A stretch of DNA of 64,000 bases from contig JACEFZ010011132.1 of NCBI GenBank assembly GCA_014155875.1, positions 124,001 to 188,000 of the forward strand. Direction: 5' to 3'. Positions 10,131 through 23,096 of this stretch are shown here, one piece after another. The position numbers were made by a program, and so were the translations under genes. The stretch is from Cepaea nemoralis. Taxonomy: Eukaryota; Mollusca; Gastropoda; Stylommatophora; Helicidae. The notes under the pieces were generated by a model. The model saw nothing but the letters and a program-made list of their open reading frames with translations. It did not search any database and was not told where the DNA came from. Positions within the stretch are counted from its first letter, which is position 1, and every line of letters begins with the position of its first letter.

Positions 10131-11592
10131 CGAACGAATGAACGAACTGAACGAACAAGAATCTTTATTTTCAAAGGGTTAAGAATTGGGCACGCAGGCC
10201 CGTCTGATATTCTGCCCTTCTTCTCTATTTCCTCTCATACATTCTTTCATTCAACATCTCTTATGAAGCAATTCTTTGACAGCAAAAGAACAATAAGCAT
10301 TAAAACGCATGAAAAATAATCAATAATACATGACTCGTTGAGGCAATGTTTAACATGGGCATCATGAACACCCAAGGTGGGTGTTACATGCCATACATAA
10401 GGGAATTTTTTTTTTTTTTGTGGCTAGTTGTCGTTTGAGATAATTTACCATTATTATTGTCTTTTTTGCTGTTTTTTTTTTTTTTAAAGGGGCATGTAGT
10501 CTGTCCTGAGGTAGTGTTCAAACAGGTTGCGACTATATGTATAATGATTGGTGGTGTCTTTGATTTCTTGTGGAAGATTGTTCCACAACTGAGTGGCAGA
10601 GTATGCTAAGCTTGTTTTATATAAGTTTATCCTAGGTTAAGGGACATGAAGTATATTTAGTCGTTCGCTATGTCTTGCATTATATTTAAACAATGCCCAA
10701 AGGTAGCTTGGGGAATTTTTAAATAGGATTTTGTGAATTAGTTTAGCCTTATTAAAAAATAGGCGTTTGTGGAGTGGCAGTAACTGAAGACGTTCATGTA
10801 GGTTAGGATTGTCTGTAAGCTTATCACCATTGATTAGACGCACCGCCCTTTTCTGGCGTGAATAAAGGCGTTTTGTTATTGATTTGGAGCATCCATCCCA
10901 GATTGTGGAGCAATAATCAATATGTGCTTGTATGTGGGAAGTATAGAATATCTTGTGTTTTCATCGAGGAAATTTTTAATTTTGGCAAGTTGGTATACGT
11001 TATTGGCTATTTGTTTAACTAGAGCATGAACATGGGAATTAAAGGATAGATTTTGATCTATAATAAGACTTAGTGCCTTGTGCTCGGTTACACTTTCTAC
11101 AGGCGTGCTACCAATGTGCAGCTGAAGAGTTCTCTGCGAGTTTAGAGTGTGAAGTCTTTGCCTGGTTCCTATTAACATAGATTTTGTTTTAGAAATTTTA
11201 ATTTGCATGCGTTTTGCATGTCTCCAGTTAACTACACTATTTATTTCCTGTTGCAAGGATAATTCTAGCACATTACGATCAATAGCGTTTGTATATACTG
11301 TGCAGTCGTCTGCAAATAGATCGCAGGGCGATGACAGATATAAGGGAAGATCATTTATATAAATGGCAAATAACAGAGGGCCAAGTATAGACCCCTGAGG
11401 TACTCCAGTATTAATGGTAATAGCTTGGGATAGAGATTTATTGTGTGATACTACTTGTTTTCTGTCTAATAAAAATGAGTTTATTAATGTCACTATATTA
11501 AAGCTTACTTTCATTGTTTCTAGCTTTTTAATTAGGATAGTATGATCTATCATATCGAATGCTTTTCTAAAGTCTATAAAATCATTCATCAT
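10131..11592 (-). mobile_element. CR1/L2-like LINE, 5'-truncated
   Basis: The minus strand encodes the second half of a reverse transcriptase. IDFRKAFDMIDHTILIKKLE leads at 11590, followed by GVPQGSILGPLLFAIYINDL and the catalytic DLFADDCTVYT (11592-10876), then a C-terminal segment in another frame (10843-10637, with LPLHKRLFFNKAKLIHKIL). A polyadenylation-like aataaag and a 3' tail of imperfect TTCG repeats end it at 10131. The 5' end is cut inside the RT domain. Stops and a frameshift near 10870 make it inactive. The clade is inferred from the GVPQGSILGP and FADD context and could be another CR1/Jockey-group family. Confidence 0.8.
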
Positions 11593-12486
11593 GTCTCACA
11601 GTGAGACGATGTGAAAACATGATACATAGTGAGACAATGTTACACAGTCAGATAAAGATACACGGTGAAATAATGATCACATTGATATAAAGATATACTG
11701 TGAGACAAATGATACCAGTTAAGACAATGTTACATGGTGGGTCACACTGAGATAAAGATACACGGTGAGACAAACGATACCAGTTAAGACAATGTTACAT
11801 GGTGAGACAATGATACACGGTGAGACAATGTTACACAGTGAGATAGATACATGGTGAAACAATGATACACATTGAGATAAAGATACACTGTGAGACCAAT
11901 GACACCAGTTAAGACTGTTACATGGTGAGACAATGATACACGGTGAAACAATGATTCACATTGAGACAAAAATGCAGTGAGACAATGATATACAGTGAGG
12001 TAATGATACACATTGAGATAATGATACATAGTGAGAAAATTATACAGAGTGAATGTTACACGGCGAGACATAATACAGTGAGACAATCACACACAATGAG
12101 ACAATGTTCCATGGAGACAATGTTCCACGGTGAGGCATAATACAGTGAGACAATTATACAGAGTGAATGTTACATAGTGAGACATAATACAGTGAGACAA
12201 TCACACACAGTGAGACTATGTTCCACGATGAGACGTTACACAGTGAGAGAATGTTCCATGGTGAGACATAATACAGTGAGACAATCACACACAGTGAGAG
12301 AATGTTCCACGGTGAGACGTTACACAGTGAGAGAATGTTCCATGGTGAGACATAATACAGTGAGACAATCACACACAGTGAGAGAATGTTTCATGGTGAG
12401 AAATTACACAGTAAGAGAATGTTACACAGTGAGACAATGTTACACGATGAGACGTTACACAATGAGAGAATATTACACAGTGAGAC
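11593..12486. repeat. 17-20 bp minisatellite, middle segment
   Basis: Continuation of the gtgagacaatgttacac array between the LINE and the LTR retrotransposon. The last five bases, GAGAC (12482-12486), form the target duplication of the LTR element, matched by 20766-20770. Confidence 0.92.
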
Positions 12487-13347
12487 TCTCACGATGTTCT
12501 TTATAATAACTGAGTGAGATGGTCGTTGTCTAGGTTACACTGCTCCTTGTATGTCACTATGGAGTGTAAGTTGAGCTAGCCACCTGTCTCACAATATAAC
12601 TCACCCCCGCAGTACACATCCACCAGTCATTAAACAAAATTGAGTTGGCGCACATAATCCTTTAATGCAGAAAGAACATGGACAAACGGAACATAATTCT
12701 ATATCCAGAAACAATATAATCCATAGAATATATATATCCTCCTCACAACTTAACCAGCACACATCACTGCCTTCTCAAGGCCTTATTAATCTCAACTTCA
12801 CAAGACAGTTATCCAGCTACTATCCACGCTGGATCCTCACACAATACAACCCACACACTGGGTCTAGCCTCCACTAACTATCCAACCCACTTTGGGTTCA
12901 GGCCTTCCATTAACTATCCAACCCACTTTGGGTTCAGGCCTCCATTAACTATACAACCCCCCACTGGGTTTTTAGGCCTGCCTTCAAAACTCGGAGAACA
13001 ACACCACACAGGACGGAGGTCTCCAACTTAGGCCCACCGACCAGCTCCGAGTCCAAACATCAATATCTATACGACCCGACCCGCAGTCGGTCTCAGCTTC
13101 AACTGCCCCCGTCAATGTTTTCCACTGTCTTTTAACCCTACTGTGTAGCCCCTCCCTGGGCTCCCCACAACATTACACCCCAGCCTAAAGCTCTCTCTCT
13201 CCCCATCCACACTAGCTGGCTGAAAACCCCTTCACACCCCTTAACTCACTGTCTCCAACATTCGTCTATTCTTTCTCATGCCCGGTCACTTGTTTATGTA
13301 CTAGCAAGGTCATTCTCCTTAATGTCAGTGAACCCAGGCATATGTCA
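12487..13347 (-). repeat. 3' LTR of the Ty3-type element
   Basis: 861 bp. On the minus strand it starts TGACATATG and ends CGTGAGA. It is preceded by a purine-rich tract (gaggtgggggtaa) that would prime plus-strand synthesis. It keeps an intact TTAA at 12630-12633, the exact place where the 5' LTR holds a piggyBac relic. Confidence 0.88.
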
Positions 13348-14061
13348 TTACCCCCACCTCAAAAGAAAACATCGTTTTCAAATGTTGGGAGACTAATACT
13401 TATCAAATATGTGACCCAGACATATTGCCTGGGTAGCCCTAAGTCTAGACTCCATCTCACTTAGTACCACCTTAAATAATATATCACATACTCATAGTAA
13501 ACTCCCATATTCCCCACACTTCAATACACCCAACTTTCCATATTGTGTACCAATGCATGAAATAAACATTGCATAATAATCACATAACATCATAAAAACA
13601 TAATCTTTGTGTACCCGCAGGTCTATTACTCTCTTCAATAACACACAAACCATGTAACTTTGCTAATAATGGTCCATGAATAAATGTCGAGGCGCTGCAT
13701 TGCCTCTGTCTTCCATCAACTATCTGGAGAGTTTGTGTACCGACCATATATCAGGTGGTTCTTTTCTTGCATCAACCAACCTGATTCCTGTCGATGCTGT
13801 GTCTGCCCTTCATGTACCCATGCCTCATGTTTGCTATATCTTTAAAACATCTGTTTGCTAATCCTAACCCTGGTTCAGTGATGTCGTTACCACTCTTTTG
13901 AACTGCCTTAACTTTGCTATCTGCATATTGTACTGTTACACTGGAGTCTCTGTTTAGTATGACCTCTTTATTAAATCCTGGCCAATATACCTGGCATCCT
14001 AGCTCTCTGCTGCTTACGCCTTACTCCTATGTGCCCTGCACATGCCCTATCCTGAGCTGTT
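13348..14061 (-). pseudogene. Distal pol-derived region of the LTR element
   Basis: Internal sequence between the integrase-like segment and the 3' LTR. All frames have stops. I cannot identify RT, RNase H or the integrase core here. The purine-rich tract is at 13348-13365. Confidence 0.45.
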
Positions 14062-14800
14062 CTAGTATATCGAGTCTCTATGTGCTAAAGGTACTACTCC
14101 TTGCCCATGTGCAGTTCCGCCATGTGAAAACCGGCAAGTGAGAACATTGTTCTTCCTTTCGAAGCACCATCTACCCTTCTTTGATTGTCTATGTTCTACT
14201 TTACTACACCCTTGGACACATTTGTCTATAGTAGCATCTTGTCTCTGGGATTCACTACAGCTATATTTGAGATCCATTCTCACCTGCTCAGCTGTCCTAT
14301 CCTTGTCCTCAGTTCCTATGTCTACTTCATGTGCCTCTTCTACTTCAGTTATACTCTCTAATTTAGGTTTTCTTTTGGTAACTACCTCGTTACTACTTAA
14401 ACTATGTTTCTGGTCCCAATAAACTACTTCTTCTTCTGTACAATCTTTAACTCCTGGCACATTTCCTATGATCAGATCCGCCACTGGTGAGTCTAGAACA
14501 CACGCTGTCACTCTTCCTGTGATATATGGTGTTTTCACTGTTATCACGGCTAATGGGTAGAATTCTACTGTCCCATTAAATGTAATGCATCTAATCTTTT
14601 TCCCTGTGTAATCCGAGGGATCTACTAAACTCTTTTCTAACTCCGATTGATGTACATCCGGAATCCCTAATTGTTAACGCTGGCCTATCATTAACAAATC
14701 CATGGTGCAGCTTCAGACTTCCTCCTTCATGCACTGCTGATCCTGCTTTAACTGTGTGACCACATATTAAGACCGGCTGACCGTCTTTTTCAAACAGAGG
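14062..14800 (-). pseudogene. Protease and integrase-finger remnant of the LTR element
   Basis: Near 14625-14690 the minus strand reads ALTIRDSGCTSIGVRKEF, a retropepsin-type active-site triad region (D-S-G). Further on, VADLIIGNVPGVKDCTEE matches the DLILG block that follows the protease flap. The frame then reaches a segment like the linker and zinc-binding part that precede integrase (about 14200-14062) without passing any reverse transcriptase. The second element in this window (62619-63827) has the same direct protease-to-integrase order. Frameshifts interrupt the reading. Confidence 0.7.
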
Positions 14801-16119
14801 TTTGCATCCACTACAATTCTCATTGTTAAGCGTCTCAATTACTTGCGCTGCATTTAGAGTGCTCTGTTTCTCTCATCGTACACTGATAGCTGACGTGCCC
14901 CTTTTTGCCACATTTGAAACAGATGATCTCCTTCCTTACGTTACTCGTTGGCTCACTGGATGGTTGTACATCACACTGTGCTGCCTTGTGTCTCTAGCTC
15001 CCACAATTCCAACATCTGGCATAACTATTTGGACGTCTCTGAAAGTTCCCCCTTTTGTATGGATAACGTCCTGCTCTGCTAAAATGGTTGCCACGGAAAC
15101 CATTATCTTGAGGTTCTTGCTGCTCACTATTCTGTGCTGAATCCACACTTTTCGCCCTTGGTCTGATAACTGGATTCTGGTCCTGTTTTAGTATATGCTG
15201 CGCAGACTATTTCCTCACTCATTTGTCTACCAATAGAACTGTTTGGATGTGCAGTCATGTAATTTTGCCCTAGCTGAGACATTGTGTCTATGTACTTTGG
15301 TTTACGTTCTTCAAAGAAAGCTACTAAGTTTGTATTGCACGACGCTAATACCTTGTGTCTTAACATTAAATCCACTAATTTATTAAAATCTTTCCCACTT
15401 CTGCAAGCTCCATCCATTTTTTAAATGTGTTCTTTACTGTAGTTGACAAAATCTGTAAAATCCTGATTTGTCTCTGGCACTAATTATCTAAACTTTGTTC
15501 TGTATCCATGCTCAGTTAGTTGGGAACTTTGTAAGCAAACGTTGACACAGAATAGTATAGTTGTTTCTTTCTTCCAAAGGTAAATTAAACATGGTATCTA
15601 GGGCCTTACCCGTAACGATACTCGCTCCAGTCTAATGGCATACTCACCTTCTGGGATGCCTAAAGCTTTCGCTGATGCTTCGAATCTGGACAGATAAGAT
15701 TCCAGGTTGTCTCGGTCCGTAAAATATGACAGTTTTAGTCACTGTTACGACTGTGAAGGTCTTCTACTTTCCTCACTTTGACCCTTCGATGATAGTTCTA
15801 ATTTTCTGAATGAAATTTCTGCTTCCATCTTAATCTTCTCTTTCTCGATTTCCACCGCATTTGTTTGTTTTAACTTTTCAATTTCTAGTTTCGCTTGTGT
15901 CTCTCTCTCTTCTTGTAGACGCTTGTTTTCCATTTCAGCCTGTCTTTGTACTCTCTCAGCCTGTCTTTGATCTCTTTCCCATTGATTATATTCTTTCATT
16001 TTTGCCTCTGCAAACTCCTGCAACTCTTTCCCCTTCAGGCCTAACCGTTCACCTGCTTCAATATATTCCATTAAAGTAGGCATCTTGTACTTGTGGACAT
16101 GTTGCTGTCTGTCAGCCAA
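14801..16119 (-). pseudogene. gag remnant of the LTR element
   Basis: The first 124 codons (16119-15745) are open and form a charged coiled-coil-like N-terminus (MPTLMEYIEAGERLGLKGKE, then alternating E/K/R/Q). After several breaks the capsid-like part continues, including FFEERKPKYIDTMSQLGQNY at 15417-15127. Two CCHC zinc knuckles follow at about 15025-14895 (CWNCG-x-RHKAAQC and CFKCGKKGHVSYQC), the first with a stop inside. These knuckles bind genomic RNA in such elements. The architecture parallels gag at 60955-62683. Confidence 0.78.
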
Positions 16120-16289
16120 CTATAAATGTAAAGACTCTGCTGCTAGTCTGTGTGTACCTTCCCTAAGTACACCACCACTCACTGTGTACGTAAATTCGTA
16201 GTACTAATAATATCACTCTGTACTCACCCAGTCACTCTACAAGCACTAGGTAGTGAGGGTGGGGGGTATTTCCCTATACTCCCTTATAT

Positions 16290-17425
16290 ATATATAAATG
16301 AAACACTCTACTTAGCCTTTGTCGACCAAGAAAAGGCATTTGATAGGGTAGATAGAAACAAGCTGTGGGAAATCCTTAAACAATATGGAGTGAGTACACA
16401 TCTAACAAACCTATGCAGAAGTTTATACAACAACAGTGAATGCATAGTGAGAGCAACTGGAGAACACTCAGAACCCTTCACCATAAGATCTGGAGTACGA
16501 CAAGGTTGTGTCCTGTCCCCTCTCTTGTTCATAACATATATAGACAACATATGTAAAGAAACCAGCCAAGCAGAGACAGCAAGAATACCGCATGACGAGA
16601 ACACAGAAGAAGAACCATCTGCAAATCTAACCATTAGAGAACTCCTGTTTGCGGACGACCAAGCACTAATAGCAAAATCAGAAGCTGAATTACAAGACCA
16701 CATGAATAGTCTAAACGAAATGTGTAGGGAACATAACATGAAAATTAGCACAAGCAAAACAGAGGTAATGACTATAACTAAAGAAGAACAAACAGCAACA
16801 ATTCACCTAAACGAACATCCCTTGAAACAAGTAAAGAGCTTCAAGTACCTAGGAAGTATAATATCATCAAATGGCAGATCAGAAGACGAGATCGAAAATA
16901 GGTGCAATAAGGCAAATCAACTCATTGGACAAATGGCACCAATACTAAAGAACAAACATGTATCAATAACTACTAAGAAAGCACTTTACAACACAATCTT
17001 CCTACCAACTCTCTGCTACCAATGCCAAACCTGGACAATGACAGAAAAAGAGAAAAGAAAAATCACAACAACAGAAATGAGGTTTCTGAGAAGAATACTC
17101 AACGTATCAAGAAGAGATAAGATCAGAAATGAAGAAATCAGGACTAAAGTAGGGGTTAAAGCTGCTCTAGATTTTATTAGAAAGCAGCAAGTCAAATGGT
17201 TTGGCCATGCAAGTAGGCTACCAGTCAACAGCATGCCACAACAAGCAATGATGTACAGACCAGATGGAAACAGAGGAAGAGGCCGACCACGTAAACGTTG
17301 GACTGAGGGAATAACAGAATCCATGGGAATGTCGATATACGAAGCCCATAACCGGGCACTCTCACGAAGTTTATACTTCACCTCGACACCGCAAGGTACA
17401 AGAGGAACATGATGAGATGAGATAT
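16290..17425 (+). mobile_element. 5'-truncated LINE nested in the LTR element
   Basis: A plus-strand frame open to the stop at 17410-17412 encodes the distal half of a non-LTR reverse transcriptase. FVDQEKAFDRVDRNKLWEIL is followed by GVRQGCVLSPLLF and the catalytic LLFADDQAL, then the post-RT region with YLGSIISSNG and RGRGRPRKRW. It begins inside the RT domain, and a gatgagatgaga/TA tail ends it. It lies in opposite orientation to its host LTR element, just 5' of gag, and was inserted at a TA tract. The frame upstream of 16290 belongs to the LTR element, not to this protein. It is not the same family as the LINE at 25457. Confidence 0.85.
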
Positions 17426-17429
17426 ATAT

Positions 17430-19359
17430 ATATATATGACAACTATTTTCATAAAGTCTCTGGAAATATTGTTAAACATACATATATATATATACACACA
17501 CACAAATGAATTATATGATAAGTGAAGTCTATAAAACGCTAGACGCATAAGCTGAGTACGCGAAGACGGTGATCACAAAGAAATAAACCACAGTAACATC
17601 CACAAGCTTGTGTGAGACGAACACAGTGCACGTAATATATATAAACTGACAAAGACCACTAGACAGTAGATATTAGAAGGATCACAATAATACAATATCC
17701 GAAGAACCAAATATCATATGTAAATATTATGAAAAGAAAGAAGAAAGTATACCATCAAAATATACACAGATCTGACGTTAGACACAAAAAGGCACGGTAT
17801 ATAATCCAGGACCACCACTGCGTCACTGCAGAACAAAACAAACCGACCTTTCGATTTACTTCCCAGAAAATATATGGTGCACCTAAGAAACTTACTTTGC
17901 CCTGTCTCACAAACTCCGCGAAACAACACAAAGATCTCCTACTCCTGACAAACACTGGACCACATACAAATAATTATGTAACACCCGAAAACAATAAATA
18001 TATAAGACAATGAGAGCAAACAAATTGTCCAAATGGTTGGCCGACACAATGAAGTCTTCAGTTTGTTTGAAATAGTTTCCAATAATTGCCTGGAAAATGT
18101 ATGTTTGTAAATGTTCCGAAATGTCTACGCCGCTAAATCACAACAGAAAAATGTTCTTTTGATATGTTGTTACTTTCCCTGGACGTGGTGACAACAAAGT
18201 AATAATCCAAACGTCTTTTCTCAACCCAGTCCGTAACGTTATTATACCTTGGTTGCGGAGATGGTCCCTAGTTGTATCATATATGTGATAGATTCACGTT
18301 TAAAGACAAGGTTCAAGAAAACAAAATGGCAGCAAATGTCCAGCTCTTTAACTCTGTACAGTCAGTTCTTTTTGGCAACTGTATGCGACCATGTTTGCGG
18401 TGATGACACGTAATCATTCGTTGTACAACTGTTTCCTCATGACAGAGTAATGATAACAAAGGGATTCAACACAAGGACGAACATAAAGTCTGGTTTTCGT
18501 TCAACCACTTGTTTTGTTCATTCGCGCTTCATCTTCACGACATATGAATCATCTTGACAGCCATAGGCCGTGGAAATTTCCTGAGTACCTTCACTCCATC
18601 CACCCCCGACTCATACTGTGACCTCAATTTCTCTTTATCACCGTCAGTGGAAAAAACATCCTCAGTAACTTCGTACTGGTAAACAGCCTTGACTTGTCGA
18701 CCTGCGACCACAGTGCGATTGCCTCACCACACACACCTGTCACTATCTTTGGATTTTCAATCCTGTCCTGTCCCACACACACCCATAGGACTGACCCGCT
18801 CCTGTCGTAAACAACTTTTTTGTCCACACGATTTTTCACTTGTGCTGACTTCTTCTTGACCTGTCTGCGTTGATTCTCTGATGCAGCAACTAGCTTCAGC
18901 AATATTGTCTGGTATCAACTTTACCTGTAGTGACCTTCACGTGAACTGTGTTTTTCGTGGACAACCCTGTGTCCCGTAATCGCCTGTTTCCTGGGCGATT
19001 TCTGCATGCGTAATTTTCCACGCGCGCTGACAAGTTTTTGATGTGCCGTGGTGGCCTTTCGTGAACTGTCTGCTAGCTTGAGTATTCACTCTCGTCTGTC
19101 TGTGTTAATTATTTGGTGCACACACAAAAGAGTTGCCGTTAATCTCTTGAAGCAATAATGTCTAAATTGATGGAACGTAGTCACCAGATAATAACTCCTC
19201 TCTAAGCGACGAGCTCACAGATATCTCAATATATCACCGTGGTCCTTGACCGAATGTAGCCGTCAGAAAATCTTTACTAAGCGACGAGTTCGCAGATATC
19301 TCAGAATGACAACAATGTCTATAATGCAATGGGTTTCTTGACCAGAGAGCCCCAAGATA
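17430..19359 (-). other. Leader region of the LTR element
   Basis: About 1.9 kb between the 5' LTR and gag with no recognisable protein. A minus frame at 18902-18624 (92 codons) has no family I recognise. Five bases inside the LTR border, the minus strand reads TGGGGCTCTCTGG (19354-19342), the right position and form for a tRNA primer-binding site, though I cannot name the tRNA. Confidence 0.5.
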
Positions 19360-20765
19360 TCTCACGATGTTCTTTATAATAACTGAGTGAGATGGTCGTT
19401 GTCTAGGTTACACAGCTCCTTGTATGTCACTACGGAGTGTAAGTTGAGCTAGCCACCTGTCTCACACCTTCCGACGGCTACTTTCGCTTTCGCCGACAGC
19501 TTGACAACGTGGCCGCCATTTGTAAACGCGATAGTATGAATTTGAACAGACTTTTCAGGACAATTTTTGATAGTTTTCGGAATTTTTACGCTGTTTTTCA
19601 AAATGGATTTCGGCAATTCTTCAAGTGATAGCCAAGATTTCGCTAGGTTCATTTTAAATGACATTAAAGGGCACGAAGTTGACTATTAATCGGAGCTAGA
19701 TATCAGTGCAAAGCATTACTTTGCATTAGCAGTCTGAGTCGGACTTTAAAGAAAGTGATTATGATTCTGAAAATGTGTTTGTAAATTGCCGTATAGATGA
19801 CGGAAAATCACAAACAACGTGCCGTATTTCGTAAATATTTGTGTTCATATATGGATTACCGACAACAATCACGTGAGTAACATATTCTACATGCTTTTCC
19901 CTTCATTGTGTTGTTTATTTAACTAAAATCGTTTGACTAACACCTTATTTGTGATGTTTTTACTAACGCGACCCGAAATTTTACCGCACCTGAAAAAATC
20001 TTGCCCGTTCAGGGCTAGAAAATGGACAAGCATCTGCCCTGTAAAGGTTTAAACAAAATTGAGTTGGCGCACATAATCCTTTAATGCAGAAAGAACACGG
20101 ACAAACGGAACATAATTCTATATCCAGAAACAATATAATCCATAGAATATATATATATATCCTCCTCACAACTTAACCAGCACACATTACTGCCTTCTCA
20201 AGGCCTTATTAATCTCCAATTCACAAGACAGTTATCCAGCTACTATCCACGGCTGGATCTCACACAATACAACCCACACACTGGGTCTAGCCTCCACTAA
20301 CTATCCAACCCACTTTGGGTTCAGGCCTCCCTTAACTATCCAACCCACTTTGGGTTTAGGCCTCCATTAACTATACAAACCCCACTGGGTTTTAGGCCTG
20401 CCTTCAAAACTCGGAGAACACCACACAGGACGGAGGTCTCCAACTTAGAACACCGACCAGCTCCGAGTCCAAAACATCAACTCTCTACACGATCCGACCC
20501 GCAGTCGGTCTCAGCTTCAACTGCCCCCGTCAATGTTTTCCACTGTCTTTTAACCCTACTGTGTAGCCCCTCCCTGGGCTCCCCACAACATTACACCCCA
20601 GCCTAAAACTCTCTCTCTCCCCATCCACACTAGCTGGCTGAAAACACCTTCACACCCCTTAACTCAGTGTCTCCAATATTCGTCTATTCTTTCTCATGCC
20701 CGGTCACTTGTTTATATACTAGCAAGGTCATTCTCCTTAATGTCAGTGAACCCAGGCATATGTCA
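19360..20765 (-). repeat. 5' LTR of the Ty3-type element, with nested piggyBac relic
   Basis: Matches the 861-bp 3' LTR in two blocks: 19360-19468 and 20049-20765. The 580 bases between them are a piggyBac-type relic. The right block starts with TTAAACAAAATTG, exactly as the undisturbed 3' LTR does at 12630. Confidence 0.88.
19469..20048 (+). mobile_element. piggyBac-type relic nested in the LTR
   Basis: About 580 bp clearly related to the complete element at 50874-51550 in the same orientation, sharing blocks such as gaagttgactattaat and catctgccctgtaaagg. Its right end abuts a TTAA that is also present, empty, in the other LTR. The left end is missing: the first 100 or so bases and about 40 bp of adjacent LTR were deleted together. 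Confidence 0.8.
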
Positions 20766-20770
20766 GAGAC

Positions 20771-21440
20771 AATGTTCCACAGTGAGATGTTGCATGGTGA
20801 GACAATGTTACACAGTGAGAGAATGTTACACAGTGAGACAATGTTACATGGTGAGACGTTACACAATGAGAGAATATTACACAGTGAGACAATGTTCCAC
20901 AATGAGACATTACATGGTGAGACAATATTCCACGGTAAGATGTTATACAGTGAGAGAATGTTACATGGTGAGGCAATGTTCCGCGGTGAGACGTTACATA
21001 GTGAGAGAATGTTACATGGTGAGACAATGTTCCGCGGTGAGACGTTACACAGTGAGAGAATGTTACATGGTGAGAGAATGTTCCACGGTGAGACATTACA
21101 CAGTGAGACAATGTTCCACGGTAAGATGTTACACAGTGAGAGAATGTTACATGGTGAGACAATGTTCCGCGGTGAGACGTTACCATGGTGAGAGAATCTT
21201 ACATGGTGAGACAATGTTCCACGGTGAGACGTTACACGGTGAGAGAATGTTACATGGTGAGACAATGTTCCACGGTGAGACATTACACAGTGAGACAATG
21301 TTACATGGTGAGACAATGTTCCGCAGTGAGACGTTACACAGTGAGAGAATGTTACATGGTGAGACAATGTTCCACGGTGAGACATTACACAGTGAGACAA
21401 CGTTCCACAGTGAATGTTACAGTGAGAGAATGTTACACAG
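20771..21440. repeat. 18-20 bp minisatellite, right segment a
   Basis: gtgagacaatgttacatg-type units continuing directly from the LTR element's right target duplication. Spurious reading frames on both strands (20667-21191, 20684-21571) follow from the repeat. Confidence 0.92.
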
Positions 21441-21512
21441 TTGATTGATTGATTGATTGATTTAGTAATCGACATCACAGCATTCGGGGCATTCCTATAA
21501 GTGCACATATCA
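21441..21512 (-). mobile_element. Extreme 3' end of an RNase H-type LINE
   Basis: About 70 bp. The minus strand reads CPECCDVDY then a stop and an (AATC)n tail. The CPEC ending also closes the RNase H LINE protein at 52836-53660. It is a very short 5'-truncated insertion inside the minisatellite. Confidence 0.6.
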
Positions 21513-21700
21513 TATGTTACACAGTGAGACAATGTTACATGGTGAGACGTTACACAGCGAGAATGTTGCACGGTGAGACAATGTTACATGGTGAGACAAC
21601 GTTACACGGTGAGACAATGTTACATGGTGAGACAATGTTACATGGTGAGACGTTACACAGTGAAAATGTTACACGGTGAGACAATGTTATATGGTGAGAC
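21513..21700. repeat. 18-bp minisatellite, right segment b
   Basis: gtgagacaatgttacatg units between two small insertions. Confidence 0.9.
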
Positions 21701-22012
21701 AAAAATTACTTTAGTTTAGTCGACGGATCAACATCACAGCACATGAGTGTAACCCACAAGTCCTAACTCTACTCCTAACTCAAACCTGAGTTCAGAGAAT
21801 CTAAGCTCAGTGCATGAACTCCTTGGCACCGGCGAGGATCCAGAAATGCTTTGGGTAGATTTTTAACTCAAAATTTTGCCCGGCAGCGCTGTTAGGCTAC
21901 TCTTTTTCGATTTCCAACTGCCAAGGGATTTTTTATGTACGCAACAATACACACGGGCATCCAATCTCACTACCCAGAGACCAGGGGCAATTTTGTTACT
22001 ATAAGTCCTAGA
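21701..22012 (-). mobile_element. SINE-like dispersed element
   Basis: A 310-bp insertion in the minisatellite with no coding capacity. On the minus strand its 3' end reads tgatccgtcgactaaactaa, close to the 3' end of the LINE at 23265-23818 (tgatctgtcgactaactaac). Sharing a 3' end with a LINE is a hallmark of a SINE mobilised by it. Internal blocks such as aaaaaatcccttggcagttg look like a conserved central domain. I cannot place a pol III promoter with certainty. Confidence 0.55.
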
Positions 22013-22985
22013 GACAATGTTATGCGGTAAGACAATGTTATGCGGTGAGACAATGTTATGCGGTAAGACAATATTACATGGTGAGAGACAATGTTACATG
22101 GTGAGACAATGTTATATGGTGAGACAATGTTATATGGTGAGACAATGTTATATGGTGAGACAATGTTATATGGTGAGACAATGTTATATGGTGAGACAAT
22201 GTTATATGGTGAGAGACAATGTTATATGGTGAGAGACAATGTTACATGGTGAGAGACAATGTTATATGGTGAGAGACAATGTTACATGGTGAGAGACAAT
22301 GTTATATGGTGAGACAATGTTATATGGTGAGAGACAATGTTATATGGTGAGACAATGTTATATGGTGAGACAATGTTATATGGTGAGAGACAATGTTATA
22401 TGGTGAGAGACAATGTTATATGGTGAGACAATGTTATATGGTGAGAGACAATGTTATATGGTGAGAGACAATGTTATATGGTGAGAGACAATGTTATATG
22501 GTGAGAGACAATGTTATATGGTGAGAGACAATGTTATATGGTGAGAGACAATGTTATATGGTGAGAGACAATGTTATATGGTGAGACAATGTTACATGGT
22601 GAGAGACAATGTTATATGGTGAGACAATGTTATATGGTGAGAGACAATGTTATATGGTGAGAGACAATGTTATATGGTGAGAGACAATGTTATATGGTGA
22701 GAGACAATGTTATATGGTGAGAGACAATGTTATATGGTGAGAGACAATGTTATATGGTGAGAGACAATGTTATACAGCGATACAATGTTATATGGTGAGA
22801 GACAATGTTATATGGTGAGACAATGTTACATGGTGAGACAATGTTATATGGTGAGAGACAATGTTATATGGTGAGAGACAATGTTATATGGTTAGACAAT
22901 GTTACATGGTGAGACACAATGTTATATGCTGAGACATTATATGTTGAGACAATGTTAAAGAGTAAGACAATGACACACAGCAAGA
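22013..22985. repeat. 18/20-bp minisatellite, homogeneous right segment
   Basis: About 48 near-identical units alternating gtgagacaatgttatatg and gtgagagacaatgttatatg. This is the most uniform, hence probably youngest, part of the array, ending about 110 bp from the exon H donor. Confidence 0.95.
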
Positions 22986-23096
22986 CAATGTACTTTTATA
23001 TGGTGAGACAATGATACACTGTTAAACAATGTTACAGAGTGAGACAATGTTACACTATAAGGATGTCCACACAGAGAATGTCCACACAGATAATAC

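Larger units (their letters stand above)
12487..20765 (-). mobile_element. Ty3-type LTR retrotransposon, complete ends, decayed
   Basis: Two matching terminal repeats (12487-13347 and 19360-20765) are flanked by GAGAC on both outer sides (12482-12486 and 20766-20770), a 5-bp target duplication typical of Ty3-group integrases. Transcript order is minus: 5' LTR, long leader, gag, protease, integrase zinc-finger-like region, polypurine tract, 3' LTR. No reverse transcriptase, RNase H or integrase catalytic core is recognisable. A LINE (about 16290-17425) is nested 5' of gag, and a piggyBac relic is nested in the 5' LTR. Many stops and frameshifts show an old copy. It landed in the gtgagacaatgtta minisatellite. 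Confidence 0.88.

Noticed and set aside
20667..21571. Long frames rich in SHRGTLSHHVT or HGETMFHGE-type repeats
   Set aside because: Products of the gtgagacaatgtta minisatellite on both strands.
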